A stretch of DNA of 64,000 nt from Zingiber officinale (lineage: Eukaryota; Streptophyta; Magnoliopsida; Zingiberales; Zingiberaceae): contig NC_056000.1 in assembly GCF_018446385.1 (NCBI RefSeq), positions 49,880,722 through 49,944,721 on the forward strand, read 5' to 3'. The notes beneath the pieces are model-generated. The model had not been told where the DNA came from. It saw only the letters and a program-made list of their open reading frames with translations, and searched no databases. Below are positions 1-11,355 of the stretch, piece by piece (position 1 is the first letter of the stretch; every line of letters starts with the position of its first letter). The position numbers were made by a program, and so were the translations under genes.

Positions 1-44
1 TGTTTTTGCCAAAAAAAAGTCCAAAGTCTCCTAAACCAACATGC

Positions 45-320
45 GGTCAACCATGACCTGTTGGTACATCATGCCTAGCATCCAGTCACCCTTGACCTGA
101 TAGAACTCCCTCACCAAGTGTCCGGTCAATCCCTTTGACCCACTTGGACGTTTCTCCTCGTGCCAAGTGTCCAGTCATCCTTGACCCACTTGGACTTATC
201 TCCACAGGTGTCCAATCAACCTTGATCCACCTGGATTTCCCGTGCCAAGTATCTGGTCAATCCCTTTGACCTACTTAGGCTTCCCAACACCAGATGTCTG
301 ATCAAACTTGATCCATCTGG
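45..320. repeat. Degenerate tandem repeat, about 60-bp unit
   Basis: Successive units contain variants of 'ccaagtgtccggtcaa' followed by 'tttgacccacttgg'. The two ends of each unit (ccaagtg and cacttgg) can pair. The array lies inside an LTR fragment. Confidence 0.6.
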
Positions 321-324
321 ATTT

Positions 325-530
325 CCTGTGTCTGGCTTCACTCACCAGCACTTTCCTTCTGCCTAGCTTCACTCACTAGGACTTCTCATTTGCCTGGCTT
401 CACTCACCAGGACTTTCCATACTGCCTAGCTTCACTCACTAGGTTTTTCACCTCGCTTCACTCATCAAGATTTTCCAGCTGCCCGGCTTCACTCACCGGG
501 ACTTACACCTAGCTTCACTCACTAGGATTT
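325..530. repeat. Tandem repeat, about 25-37-bp unit with small palindromes
   Basis: Seven or so units of the form 'cctggcttcactcaccagg' plus a short pyrimidine-rich spacer. Compensating changes are seen inside units: cctggc/accagg, cctagc/actagg, cccggc/accggg. Each unit therefore keeps its self-complementary ends although the bases differ. Confidence 0.7.
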
Positions 531-729
531 TCCAGTCAAGTATTCAGTCAACCTTGACCTACTTGACTCTCCTTCACAATCTAACCACATGAACAATTGC
601 ACCTGCAATCTCCATGTCTTGTCTCCATGTATTGTCAAACATCGAAACCTAAACATCAAGACTCGAGCTTGACCCAATTCGAGCTCAGTCAACGAGGTCA
701 ACCTTAACCTAGGGAATATTGCACCAACA

Positions 730-1170
730 AGTAGAACCTTCCTCTGGTCTATAATAGAAGGCCACATGTCCTCCACCACTCGACAAGTCCTGACATCCGA
801 CACCCTCTGATAGGGACCCGTCTCTAGAAGGTACACACTGTCATATAAAAAGGGGTGTCCTCTCCCTTACGTAGGTACGCTCACTCGCACACTTGTCTAC
901 TTTTCTTCTTCCTTCATACACTGTTCTTCTGGGGAAAAAGTACCTGACTTGAGCGTCGGAGAGCTTGCTCCAGGGACTTTTTCCCTAGTTCTTGGTCTCT
1001 AACGTTCTGTGTGCTTGTCTGAGTATGTGCAGAGTTCTAGTACCGCCGGCTCAAGTCCAGTATTCCTTCAGGGTCACGTGGAGGTCTATTCGCCGAAGCT
1101 CGCACGACAACAGCATCATAGTCTCTCCTCCATCAACACCAGCAACATCTCATTCGGCCTTCATCTGACT
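730..1170 (+). mobile_element. LTR promoter/R-region fragment, probably Ty3/gypsy Tat type
   Basis: A TATA box (tataaaaagg, about 844) is followed about 90 bp later by 'cttgagcgtcggagagc'. That closely resembles the TATA box plus 'cttaagcgtcagagtg' of the Tat-type LTR at 22.8-22.9 kb. No coding sequence. Boundaries are approximate; the class rests on this one similarity. Confidence 0.4.
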
Positions 1171-1620
1171 CAGATTTTGGACAAGATCAATATATTTCAT
1201 ATACTCCGAGGGATCATACCTCACAACGATCAGAAAAGAGACAAAGCATCATTTATTTTGGAGGTTATTGAATATATATGTTTTTCTACAAGAGAAGGTG
1301 CAAAAATATGAGTCATCGATTCAAGAATACAGTCAAAATGATGTGAAGTTAATGCCTTGGAAACTTTATTTATAGAAGAACAACAGCCAGGATTTAATTC
1401 TTGGTTATTAAATTCTTATTTTTGAAAAAAAAATATGGAGGATAACAGTTATCTCTTCTTACTTCTTCTTAAACCCCCCCCCTTTTTTGTCAGTCCATAG
1501 GATAATCTCTATCTTGCTTGATGTCATTTAGATTTTAGGATATAAGATTAAAATTTGAAATTTATATTAAAGAAATTAAAAAAAATAATGCTCACAAGGT
1601 GTACACCATGAGGTGTGTAA
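1171..1620. other. Intergenic DNA with no feature recognised
   Basis: AT-rich sequence with short homopolymer runs. No gene, repeat or element boundary could be supported. Confidence 0.5.
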
Positions 1621-1621
1621 A

Positions 1622-2116
1622 CAGTAAATATAATCAAATCAAAGTTTTATATTGAAAATATACATAAAAAAGATCATGGGTTTTTGAGAAAGAAGATATC
1701 TCTATGGTATAAGACATTTTAGGAAGAGGCTAAAAATAAATCCATGAAGATTTAGGTCTAAAATGGATAATATCATACCATTTATGAAAATACGTGAATT
1801 CTTTTGGTCCTAATAAGTGGCATCAGAGTCATGGTCCAGATTAAGCCATGTGGGTGGAATAACCTTGAACGAAGGAGGTGGGGACTCTCAAGTCTTAGAG
1901 GAGAAGAGTGACCTCAGGATTCTTGAGAGGAGGCCTGAACCATGAGAATAATAGTGATCTTTCGTTTGATGGGAGGAGGTTTATGAGATGGAAGATATTT
2001 ACATTGGTATGAGATCTTTTGGATAGAGTCAAAAATAAATTCATAAGGGCTTAGATCCAAAGTAGATAATATCATACCATTATAGATATATGTAAATTTT
2101 ATTGGTCTTAACAATT
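1622..2116 (+). mobile_element. TRIM-like small LTR retroelement, copy 1
   Basis: Two degenerate direct repeats (about 1622-1813 and 1940-2116) of one LTR family flank a short non-coding interior. The sequence just after the first LTR reads 'tggcatcagagtc', one change from the initiator-Met tRNA primer-binding consensus (TGGTATCAGAG). LTR length near 190 bp and the absence of any coding region match terminal-repeat retrotransposons in miniature. The same family occurs in the opposite orientation at 4781-6643. No target-site duplication was recognised. Confidence 0.7.
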
Positions 2117-2290
2117 ATGATTTATTAAATCTTTTTAATAGATCAACTCTTGGAACAACAAAATTCATCCATCAAAAAAGGGGGAAAATGGAAGGATTTG
2201 AGAGCGAATTTAGTGAATTAGTTGGCTTGGCTTGAGTTACTGAGTTATAGCTTGGTCAATGGGTTAATCGTTATGCCTTATGGTCTTGGC

Positions 2291-2755
2291 TTAATTGGAT
2301 TAGTGAGCTGACGCAACGGATAACTATTGGTTCCGTTGATTCATGCATGAACACCAAAAGTGACTATCAAATTAGTTAATTCACGCATAAATACTGGAAG
2401 CGACCTTCTATAATCTATTGATACGATGGGGAATATCAAGAAATAGGAAAAACACCACGCTCCAAAGAAGAGACGATGGTTAAAAATAACATTAATCAAA
2501 ACTGTCATCAAAACATAAAACATGACACTTATATAGACATCATACCCTAAGACTCGAAGAAATGAAAGAAATCCTTATATATGGACCTCAATACCTATCT
2601 TTAACAGAAAGAAAAGAAATATTGCTGGAAAAGGAAATTTCTTAATGGTAACAAATATATATCTTTGAATTTTGCTTGCGTGGCCACCGACAGAGTTTGA
2701 TCTCGAGTCTCGAGTCAAAAGTTATGGCTTCCGGAAGATTACGCGGTCGAACTCG
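2291..2755 (-). repeat. 3' LTR of the chromovirus-like element
   Basis: Aligns by eye along its length with 9001-9456. Shared words include 'ggataactat', 'ggaaaaacac', 'attaatcaaaact', 'aaaacataaaacat' and 'aaaagttatg'. The two copies have many substitutions and small indels, so the insertion is old. Confidence 0.75.
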
Positions 2756-3592
2756 TGTTATTCTTCCTAGAGTGGAGAGAATTTACCCTTGAATTGCCAG
2801 CCACCTCATTATCAAAAGAATCACCATGGAAGGGAATAAAATGCTTTACATTAAAAACATCGAACGAATATGACTAGGTAGCTTCAAGCGATACACATTA
2901 GGGTTTATCTTCTCAATAATCTAGATTGGACCAATATTCTTGGCTGATAATTTGTTGTAATCTCCAACGGTAAAATGATCCTTAGTTAAAACTGCCCACA
3001 CAAAATCTCCAATCTGAACTCCAAGTACTGGCGCTTCTAGTCTAGATTGCATTTGTACTTTGAATTTGAGTTAAATAGATGCTCATGAACAACTTTATGG
3101 ACTCCCTACAAGTATTCACAAAATTTGAAGCATTATAGTGGATCATCATCTTGCTGGGCAACGACATCAAATCTAATGGACCTCAAGGCTGAATTGAATA
3201 AACCACTCGGAATGGGCTAAAACTAGTATTGTGATTCACTGCATGGTTGTGAGAAAATTTTGCTTGACATAACTTTTGATCCCAACTCTTCACATGATCT
3301 TCCACTAAGCAATGCAATAAATTCCCAAGTGATTGATTCACAACCTCTGTTTAAGGATGATAAGCACTACTGAAATTAAAATATGTATTAACCATCTTCT
3401 ACAAGCTATGCCAAAATGACTAAGGAAATGAGTATCCCAATCTGACACAATAGTTGTTGGAAGGCCATAAAGATAGTAGACATCTCGAAAGAACAATTAT
3501 GCCACGTTAACATTTTCATTAGTTTTCTTGCAAGGGATAAAGTAAATTATATTAGAAAATATATCAATAACAACAAAGATAGAATCACTACA

Positions 3593-3790
3593 TCACTGGG
3601 TACGTGGCAAACCTAGCACAAAATCCATGTTGATATCAACCCAAGGTCGAGAAGGGACTGACAAAGACATATACAGTCCTATATTAGCGGTCGCTTCCTT
3701 AGATACTTGACAAATTTTGCACCGTTGTACATGCTTCTTGACTTTTTGCCATAGTGAAGGCCAAAAATAGGAAGTCTGAATTAACTGCAA
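3593..3790 (-). pseudogene. Integrase zinc-binding fragment, Ty3/gypsy
   Basis: A 65-residue remnant shows an integrase N-terminal zinc-binding region (VQRCKICQVSK) followed by PWVDINMDFVLGLPRTQ, the start of the catalytic core in plant chromovirus integrases, including its first conserved Asp. The rest of the DDE core (below 3593) is degenerate. The fragment lies downstream of RT in element orientation, as expected. Confidence 0.8.
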
Positions 3791-4614
3791 TGTTTAGTCT
3801 CGACCCACATTCTCCTCACTATGCAACACCTTAATTATTTGCATGTGGAGACTACAATATAGAATATATAATTAATTACCTTTAAGCAAAAACCCCTCAT
3901 GCAGTAAAAAATCTACTTTCTTCCCAACTTGTACATCTTACATTATCATAGAAAAGTAAGAATCATTAGCAAGAAACTCATGAAAAGAGTCAAAACCTAG
4001 CACCTCAACACACATAATAACCAGTAAGTTGTTCATGCTACTCAAGGCATCTTCCACCTGATTAGAAATCTCTACTTTATGTCTCACCACATGGGTAAAT
4101 TGCTCCAAATAAGAAACTCATCTCATATGTCGGAGTGATACTTTGTTTTGCTGGTGTAGGTTTCTTAATGAATCATGGTCCGTGTATAAGATAAATTCCC
4201 TATAGAATAGATAGTGACCCTAATGTCTCACTACTTGCATGACTACATAAAATTCAATGTCATAAGTACTATAGTTTAGTTTTGCTCCAGATAACTTTTC
4301 ATTGAAAAATATTACAGGTCGGGTGTTTTGACTGAGTACTACACTAATACAATTTTAGAGGCATCTATATATAACTCGAAGGTTTGAGAAAAATCTAGGA
4401 GCACTAAGATTGTTGTTGTTGTAAGTCATTCTTTAATCAACTGGAAAGTTGATTCTGCCTCTGTAATCCACTCAAACCGGCCACCCTTCATGCAGTTTGT
4501 TATAGAAGTCATGATGGTGATGAAAGAAGTAATAAATCATCTATAAAATGAGGCCAAACCATAAAACCTCTTTGCTTCTATTAAGGCCATTGGTGTAGGC
4601 CAATCTTGTACTGC

Positions 4615-4780
4615 TTAAACCTTAGACCCGTCAACTTCCAAACTTGCTCCTGAGATCACATAACCCAAAAATAATACATGGGAGGGGGGCATAAACACAC
4701 ACTTCTTCATTGCAATGTAAAACTTCTCCCTATGCAACACACTAAAGACCTCCCTCACATGCTGAAGATGTTGTTCATGT
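4615..4780 (-). pseudogene. Reverse transcriptase, C-terminal palm part (downstream of insertion)
   Basis: The translated remnant reads EQHLQHVREVFSVLHREKFY, then KKCVF and FLGYVIS, the usual segment after the YxDD box in Ty3/gypsy RT. It continues the RT at 6644-6981 after removal of the nested TRIM. RNase H and the linker toward integrase (3791-4614) are only recognisable in scraps. Confidence 0.8.
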
Positions 4781-5150
4781 TGTGTCCAAAATAATTCATA
4801 TATCTCCACAATGATATAATATTGTCCACTTTGGACCTAAGTACTCATGATTTTATTTTTAGGCTTTACCCAAAAAGTCTCATACAAATAGAGATATCTT
4901 TATCCTTTTTTAAACTCATGACCTTTTTCATATCTTTTTAATATGGAACTTTGATTGTATTCTCAACAATCCCCCCCCCCCTCAAATGAAGGACCGATAT
5001 TACTCTCATAGTCCGAACCTCTCCGTAAGTATTTGATCATTCTTGACTTGTTCTGGGTCTCCCTGCAAGTATTCGATCACTCTTGATTTGCTTTGGGTCT
5101 CTCTTCAACTTCATTCAAGGTCACCCCACATGACATCCGGTCTGGACCAT

Positions 5151-5163
5151 GACTCTGATACCA
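5151..5163 (-). promoter_or_regulatory. Primer-binding site of TRIM copy 2 (initiator-Met tRNA type)
   Basis: The minus strand reads TGGTATCAGAGTC nine or so bases after the LTR edge, matching the 3' end complement of initiator methionine tRNA except at the last bases. Confidence 0.8.
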
Positions 5164-5699
5164 TTTATCATGTCTAAAAGAATTCACATATCTCTATAAT
5201 GGTATGATATTATTCACTTTGAATCTAAACTCTCATGGTTTTATTTTTTCACTCTACATAGAAAACTTCATGTTGGATCAAGATCGCGCTAGAGGGGGGG
5301 AGTGAATAGCGCTCGTGGCTTTCATGCATTTCGGATTTGCAAAACAATGAGTAATACAGCGGAAAAATAAATGCAATATAGAAAGACACAAGTAGTTACT
5401 TGGTTCGAAGCCTAGGGTGACTCCTACTCCAAGGTCCGCGATCGTTGATTGCTTTTGGTGGGCAACAATTATAATATCACAAATTTGATACAATAAAGGA
5501 TTACAATTAACAGTAATAAAATATACTGACGACAAAAAGATTGATGAAATCGAAGTGTCGGGTCGTCGGGAACTTGCTGTAGCTTTGTCAGAACTTTCTC
5601 GTTAGCAGTTGGATGCAGAAAGGTTGCTTGTAAATAGATAAAAAAAAAACTACTGCTCGAACCCTCCTTAAATAGCATGCTTGAGGCACCTCAAAGCCC

Positions 5700-5925
5700 T
5701 TCCAAGGCGCCTAAAACCTGCCAAGTCAGCTGCGTGGATGAATGCTGAATTCTTCGTCTCTGATCCACTTGAAGGCGCCTCCATGGACAGTCCAAGGCGC
5801 CTCTAAGCAGTCTGAGGTGCCTCCATATCATTTGAGGCACCTCCAACTCTGTTGTGCGCAGACTTCAACTCCTTTGCACCCGAGGCGCCTCCAAGCTCCA
5901 TGGAGGCGCCTCAGACACTGTTCAT
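5700..5925. repeat. GGCGCC palindrome cluster in LTR
   Basis: At least four exact GGCGCC cores (near 5704, 5772, 5794, 5882 and 5903) plus diverged GGTGCC/GGCACC forms, each within longer gaggcgcctc-like palindromes. The cluster lies directly upstream of the minus-strand TATA-like sequence of the solo LTR. Confidence 0.8.
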
Positions 5926-6184
5926 CCGAGGGAAAACCTTGTTCTCTCATACTTGCAAGACATGTTAGTCCAAAAAACACAAACATATTATGTAAAACAA
6001 AGTTAGCACATATAATTACGATAAACAAAATACTTTGACAGTCTCTGGACTGTCCGGTTATGATTTCGGATTTTTGACCGGAAACCCTAGGTCGAACCGA
6101 CACCAAGAGTTCCCTCCGCGGGGAACGCGCCCTCACCTACTCCACTCAGGAGAGCATACCTGATGCCAGAACGATCCTCCAGAC

Positions 6185-6425
6185 CGACTGTACTTTTCGC
6201 CTAGGGTTACCACCCCTTATGACCTAGGGTTACCACCCCCTAAGGGTTTTCTCCACCTAGGGTTACCTCCTCCTAGGACCTAAGGTTACCCCCCCTTAGG
6301 ATTTCTCCTCCACCTAAGGTTACCACCCCCTAGGACCTCGGGTTACCACCCCTTAGAATTTTTCCTCCACCTAGGGTTACCTCCCCCTAGGACCTAAGGT
6401 TACCGCCCTTAGGATTTTCCACCTG
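6185..6425. repeat. Minisatellite of about 25-50-bp units, 'cctagggttaccaccccct'
   Basis: About nine degenerate units of cctagggttacc plus cccctagg with 'tttctcctcca' spacers, inside the 5271-6553 solo LTR. Units begin and end with CCTAGG/CCTAAGG-type palindromes. Confidence 0.75.
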
Positions 6426-6643
6426 CCTAACCGTAGTTAGGACTTTCCTACAAACTCATTCAAGCACATTAAATAATAATTAAACTTAATTTTGAATCCC
6501 TTTTTCCATTATCAAAACTAAGGTTTGATCATCGGATGCTTCCCGCACCAACACTTCATACCAATGGAGATATCTTCATTCTTTTTAAATCCATAATCTT
6601 TTTCATGTGTTTCTAATGTGGGATTTTGATTATATTCCCAACA

Positions 6644-6981
6644 TTTAGGAGACACGCTATAAATCAGAATATTATCAAAGTACACCACAACAGGCCTACC
6701 AATAAATGGCTGCAACAACTGATTCATCACTAGTATGAAAGTCTTAGGGACATTAGACAATTCAAAAGGCATCCCAAGCCATCATACAATCCTTCCCTAG
6801 TCTTAAAGGTTGTCTTCCACTCACTTCCATGCCTGATATGAATTTGATAGTACCCACTCTTCAAATTCAATTTAGTATACACAGTAGATCCACTAATCTG
6901 GTCAAACAAATCATCTAATCGAGGAATGGGAAAATGGTACCTGATAGTGATTTTATTGATGACTCTGCTATCCGTATACAT
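6644..6981 (-). pseudogene. Reverse transcriptase, fingers and palm through YxDD
   Basis: The N-terminal piece reads [18 protein letters not shown], then [14 protein letters not shown] and WKTTFKT. After a frameshift comes [12 protein letters not shown], followed by [12 protein letters not shown]. These are RT motifs A to C of Ty3/gypsy. The usual second Asp of YFDD is Asn here and the frame is broken, so the enzyme is dead. The coding continuity stops at 6644 where the TRIM begins and resumes at 4780. Confidence 0.85.
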
Positions 6982-7195
6982 ATGCCAAGAGTCATCCTTC
7001 TTTGATATTAAAGGGTAGGTACAATACTAGGGCTTATGCTCTCTCTTATATGATCCTTAACTTATAATTCTTCAACCTATCACCGTAGCTCCTCATGCTC
7101 GCGTGGGCTCATCTTGTAATGTGCTCTATTCGGCAATGTTGCTCTAGGCTCCAAATCAATATGATATTGAATATCACGCAAAGGAGACACTTCGC

Positions 7196-7483
7196 TTAGT
7201 AGCTCTTTGGGAAAAGCTCACTAAATTCATCAATGAGCGAAGCCATAGATTCTGGAATAGTGCTGAATTCGAACACTTCCTTTCCCATCAACATATACCC
7301 CTTTTTTGCTTGCAGCAACTCCTCATCGAATTGAGCCCGAGACAATAAAGTCGTAGCTTCTCCTGTAGGTTTCAAACCTTCCATCGACTGTCTACAAGGT
7401 AGGAGCACAATTTTAATTCCTTCAAACACAAAACTGTGAGTATTGGCATGCCCATCATGATGCACACCTCTATCATACTGCAC
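7196..7483 (-). pseudogene. Protease-RT linker of the chromovirus-like polyprotein
   Basis: A 95-residue open stretch reads QYDRGVHHDGHANTHSF, IKIVLLP and [10 protein letters not shown]. It matches the usual text between protease and RT in plant chromoviruses (QYDR..HDG..NTY and LLDEF.DVFP). Position between gag (7.8-8.6 kb) and RT fits. Confidence 0.7.
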
Positions 7484-7814
7484 AGTCTACTTAATAGCAA
7501 ATGACAAGCATTCATCGTTATAACATCACACCAAATAACATCCTTATATTTTAGACCAATAGAAAATGGAACAAGTTCCCTCTGAGATATAGCTACTTCA
7601 CCCCCTTCTTAAGCTACGCCAATTTATAGCGTTTAGGGTGGCTCTCAATCTAGATATTTTGTTTCAGCACAGATTTAGCGGACACAATATTTTGACAGCT
7701 TCCTACATCGATTACAAAGTGACATACCTTACCCAAGATGGTACAAGTCGACTGAAAAATATTACTTCATAGCCAATCTTTGTCTGCTACCACCTTCGGT
7801 GTTAAACAGGAGCA

Positions 7815-8597
7815 TTATACCACTAAAACCATCTCGACATCTCCCTCCATTAGTATTTCATTTTTGGCTTCTTCGTCAAACATTGGATCTCCCATGATCT
7901 TTGCTTCTTCCTCTTCATAATCTTCATTGTCAATAAACAATGCTTTCTTTCTTGACTCCTTTTTACACTTTGACTGTGTGTGTCTAATCTCTCCACAATT
8001 GAAACACTTTAAGCCACCAATTTTACCACTACCTCTATTAAATTGTGCACTATCTTTATTGTCTCCCACATCACTACCACTTCTAATAGTCCTTGTCCTC
8101 AGACCCCCCCCCCCCCACTAGCAACGTTTGTAAGAAAAATTTCACTATTTCGGCATGCATATTTTTCTACAATCAACATCCTCTGGTGTACCATAGATAT
8201 AGAAATAGGATTAAACATATTAACAATGTCTTGGATCTGGTATTTCAAACCCCCAATATACAACGACACCAATTGTTCTTTCATCTTATGTATTTTGTTC
8301 CTTACAATGAGATACAAAAAAATTAGAGGTGTATTCTTCCACTGATCGGGTACCTTACTTTAGATTCTACAACCTTTGATACATCAATCGCTGAAAACCA
8401 TATGGAGAAAATATCTCTAGCATGAGTTTCTTCATCTTCTTCCAGTTGATAATTTTGGCCTTACCCAATTTGCTTTGGGTCAATTTTAGTTGTTGAGGCC
8501 ACACCATCGCTCTTCCGTGCAATCTGGTTGCGTCTAAGGGTACACATTTATCTTCAAGCACATCTTTGAAATCCAGGATTTCCTCCACAGAGGCCAA
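7815..8597 (-). pseudogene. Gag remnants with one CCHC zinc knuckle
   Basis: The part at 8367-8597 carries a retrotransposon gag-like stretch (KIINWKKMKKLMLEIFSPYGF, split by decay). The part at 7815-8069 holds the knuckle CFNCGEIRHTQSKC followed by an acidic tail. Between them the frame is broken by a frameshift and a C-rich run at 8105-8117. Upstream sequence to the 5' LTR (8598-9000) is gag leader without an open frame. Confidence 0.7.
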
Positions 8598-9000
8598 TCA
8601 ATCCAAGAACTCCTCAGATTGTAAACTACCATGAAACTCAAGGATTTCATCAGTTCTCATCCTTATCTCCCAGCGCTTGCGATCCTCCTTGACTATCGCT
8701 TTGCATTGCCTGTGGGGGACCTCCTCTTCATAAGTTTCCTTCTCCTCTCTATCATCTATTTTCAAATCCAAGTTGGTCCAATGATGGTGTCAGACTAGAT
8801 TTCTTTTATTGTGGTTTTCAAATATCATTGTCATCCTTTCCACAACCAATTCCATCTATTCACCAAAAGCTTCATCCGTTCGCCAATAACTCAAACCTGG
8901 TGCTCTATATTTCATTTGTACACGTTGTTGATGTTGTTAATGCATTGATGTCTTCTTGACGGCATGACTCCACAAAATTGACTTGACTTTGATATCAAAA

Positions 9001-9456
9001 TAACACAGTGGATAACTATGGATTCTCTTGATTCGTGCACGAATACCGAAAGTTACTATCGAATCTATTGATTTATGCACAAATACCAAAGTGACTTTTT
9101 ATAACCTATTGATTTGAAGGGGAATACTAGGAGATAGGAAAAACACTAATTTCCAAATAGGAGATGACAACTAAAAATAATATTAATCAAAACTATCCTC
9201 AAAACATAAAACATTATATTTATATAGACCCTATATCATAAGACTCAAAGAAAGGAAAGAAATACTCATACATGGAACTTAATTAATTTATATATTTTAC
9301 AAAAAAGAAAAGAAATGTTACCAAAAATTTTTTTCTTAACAATAACAAATATAGATCTTTGAATTCTGCACGTGTGGTCACTCACATAACCTGATTCTGA
9401 GTCTCGAATTAAAAGTTATGATTTTCGAAAGATTGCGATGTCGAATCCACATCATG
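9001..9456 (-). repeat. 5' LTR of the chromovirus-like element
   Basis: Partner of 2291-2755. On the minus strand it is followed by TGATATCAAAG (8999-8986), a degenerate initiator-Met-type primer-binding site. This sets the element orientation. Confidence 0.7.
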
Positions 9457-9765
9457 TGCCCAACCCAATGGGTTGTTTTAATTTACCTAATAATAGACAA
9501 CTAAAAGTTATTAAAACAACTAAAAAATAATTATATAATAATTTTGGTAAAACAAATAAAAAAGACACACCTCTAAAAGATAATTTAGTTGTTTTAATTA
9601 TAGTTCCAAAATAGTTAAACAACTAAAAAATAATTATATAATAATTTTGGTAAAAAGGGTTAAATAATTATTTTTAACTCAATTTTAAATATATAAATTC
9701 ATTTAATAGTTTTAGTCTACGATTAAATGCCCTACCTTTAAATGTAAATGTAATACTCTTGGTTA
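9457..9765. repeat. AT-rich spacer with a 36-bp direct repeat
   Basis: A word starting caactaaaaaataattata occurs at 9517-9552 and again at 9620-9655, essentially identical over about 36 bp. No gene or element end was identified. Confidence 0.6.
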
Positions 9766-11355
9766 TGTTTAGGCCCGTACGAACTAGAGTGGGGTGAATA
9801 GTTTCAATCTCTTCTCAGTTTTACTTTGTGCTCATCGTTTGAATGTATAGTAGAAACCTTGATTCAAACTTGACTATACTTGGATTGTACTTGGTATCCA
9901 CCTCCTTGAGGTGACTAATCGAAGGGTCAACACTAGCTATCACGTCCACTATGAACACTCTCCTTCTCAAAAATTTTCAAGAGGTGGAGAAGTCTCGTAC
10001 AAGCTTGTTCTTATAAGAACACAATAAGAAATGCAAACAAGATTGCAAAAGAAATCAAAAATGACTTTATAATGAAGAACCATGCTTTACTTGCTCTTTT
10101 CTTTCGTTGAATTTCCTCTTGGTAGTAGTAAATGCAATAACACTTTTACCCCCGAACCCTCAAGAATCGGCAATTTTAAATCTTCATGAGATCTCTTTTT
10201 TCTAGGGTTGCTTTTGGGTTAATGTATGCTTCTCAATTGATTGACCTTATCCCTAATTGATTGTCACGTCATTTCTGACTATTCAAACCAGTATAACAAC
10301 ATATTTCACCTGGCCAATCGATTGGTGACTCATACCAATTGATTACCAGCTTCTAATCGATTAAGTAAATCGATTCTGAAGCCTTCTGTCCTCTTGAGAA
10401 AGCATTGTCAATCAATTAGTCCAATCAATTGTCAAGGCTGAATCGATTGGACCAATCTATTTGGCAGACTTCTGTTTCCTTGAGAAACTTCTGCCAATCG
10501 ATTGCTTCAATAGATTTTGGACTCTACTGTGCTCCTGAGATAACACAACCAATCGATAGACTCAATCGATTGCTATAAGCTAATCGATCACCATGATCGA
10601 TTTAGAAAGCTTTTATGCTTTCCAGAATAGGCTCCCAATCGATTGAACCAATCGATTACTTTGGGCCAATTGATTACACTAATCAATTGATCAACCATTA
10701 ACTCTAAATTCAAGTTTAGGGTTCTTTTGCCCAATATCTAATCAACTTGACCTATTGAGATTTCCTTGTTGCCTAGCATCCAGTCAACCTTGACTTTTTT
10801 AAGCTTTTTCACAAAGTGTCTAGTCCTTCTTGACCCACTTAGATTTTTTCTCTTGACAACCTTCCCATTAGACTTTCGATCACTATGTATTTGATCCTCC
10901 TTGATCCATTTGGACTTTTTCCCTTGTTAACTTTCCATTAAACTTCTTATTACCAAGTGTCTAGTCCTTTTTCACCCACTTAGATTTTTCCCTTGCCAAC
11001 CTTCCTATTGGACTTCTGATAACTAAGTATCTGATCCTTCTTGACCCAATTATACTTTTCCCTTGCCAACCTTCCTATTGGACTTCTGATAACTAAGTAT
11101 ATGATCCTTCTTGACCCAATTAGACTTTTCCCTTGCCAACCTTTCCGGTGGACTTTAGATCACCAAGTGTCTAGTCCTCCATAGCCCACTTGAATTTTCC
11201 TCTTGTAACTTTCCGTTGGACTTCCGATCACTATCAAGTATCTGGTCATATTTTATTTCTCTCTCACATATTGTCAAACATCGAAACACAAACTCGAACC
11301 AACCCGAGTTTGGTCAATTTGGTCAACCTTGACCCGATGTTGATTGCACTAACAA
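9766..11355 (-). repeat. 3' LTR with AATCGATT palindrome cluster
   Basis: TG...CA ends. The middle (about 10300-10690) holds at least eight AATCGATT or CAATCGATTG palindromes plus diverged CAATTGATTG forms. The right third (10740-11250) is a degenerate array of 'ccaagtgtctagtcc' and 'cttgacccacttagac' units like those at 1-320. Confidence 0.7.

Larger units (their letters stand above)
1..729 (-). mobile_element. LTR fragment, minus orientation, 5' end outside window
   Basis: The right edge reads gcaccaaca, the usual reverse-complement end of the large LTRs in this window (TGTTGGTGC on the minus strand). It is preceded by the 'gtcaaccttgacc'-type text also seen at 55.9 and 61.0 kb. The stretch is made of degenerate tandem units. 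No coding sequence is seen. The left boundary and element type are not visible. Confidence 0.5.
5271..6553 (-). mobile_element. Solo LTR, 1283 bp, with perfect 5-bp target duplication
   Basis: Starts tgttggatca and ends gcaccaaca on the plus strand (TG...CA), flanked on both sides by cttca (5266-5270 and 6554-6558). No internal region or second LTR is present, so this is a solo LTR inserted in the 5' LTR of the TRIM. It carries a 'gttaccacccccta' minisatellite, a GGCGCC palindrome cluster (5700-5925), and on the minus strand a TATA-like ATTTAAGG (about 5670). The conserved LTR motif ggttcgaagcc...gactcctactcc lies at 5402-5430. Confidence 0.9.
4781..6643 (-). mobile_element. TRIM-like element, copy 2, itself interrupted by a solo LTR
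   Basis: On the minus strand it reads: 5' LTR (6643-6554 then 5270-5173), primer-binding site TGGTATCAGAGTC (5163-5151), a non-coding interior of about 190 bp, a purine tract at 4984-4969, and a 3' LTR (4968-about 4781). LTR ends are TGTTG and CAACA. LTR length is about 188 bp. It sits inside the RT of the chromovirus-like element just after the YFDN (YxDD) motif. A clean target duplication was not found. The element has no coding capacity. Confidence 0.8.
2291..9456 (-). mobile_element. Decayed Ty3/gypsy chromovirus-like retrotransposon carrying a nested TRIM
   Basis: Related terminal sequences lie at 2291-2755 (3' LTR) and 9001-9456 (5' LTR). Between them, on the minus strand, are gag with a zinc knuckle, a protease-RT linker, reverse transcriptase and integrase remnants in gag-pol order. 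All reading frames are broken by stops and frameshifts. A TRIM-like element (4781-6643) interrupts the RT. The order RT then integrase and the integrase motif HxxxCxxC...C followed by MDFVLGLPRTQ are typical of plant chromoviruses. Removing the insertion leaves about 5.3 kb. Confidence 0.8.

Noticed and set aside
1622-2116. Cassandra-type TRIM
   Set aside because: Cassandra LTRs carry a 5S rRNA promoter; no 5S-like A/C boxes are visible in these LTRs.
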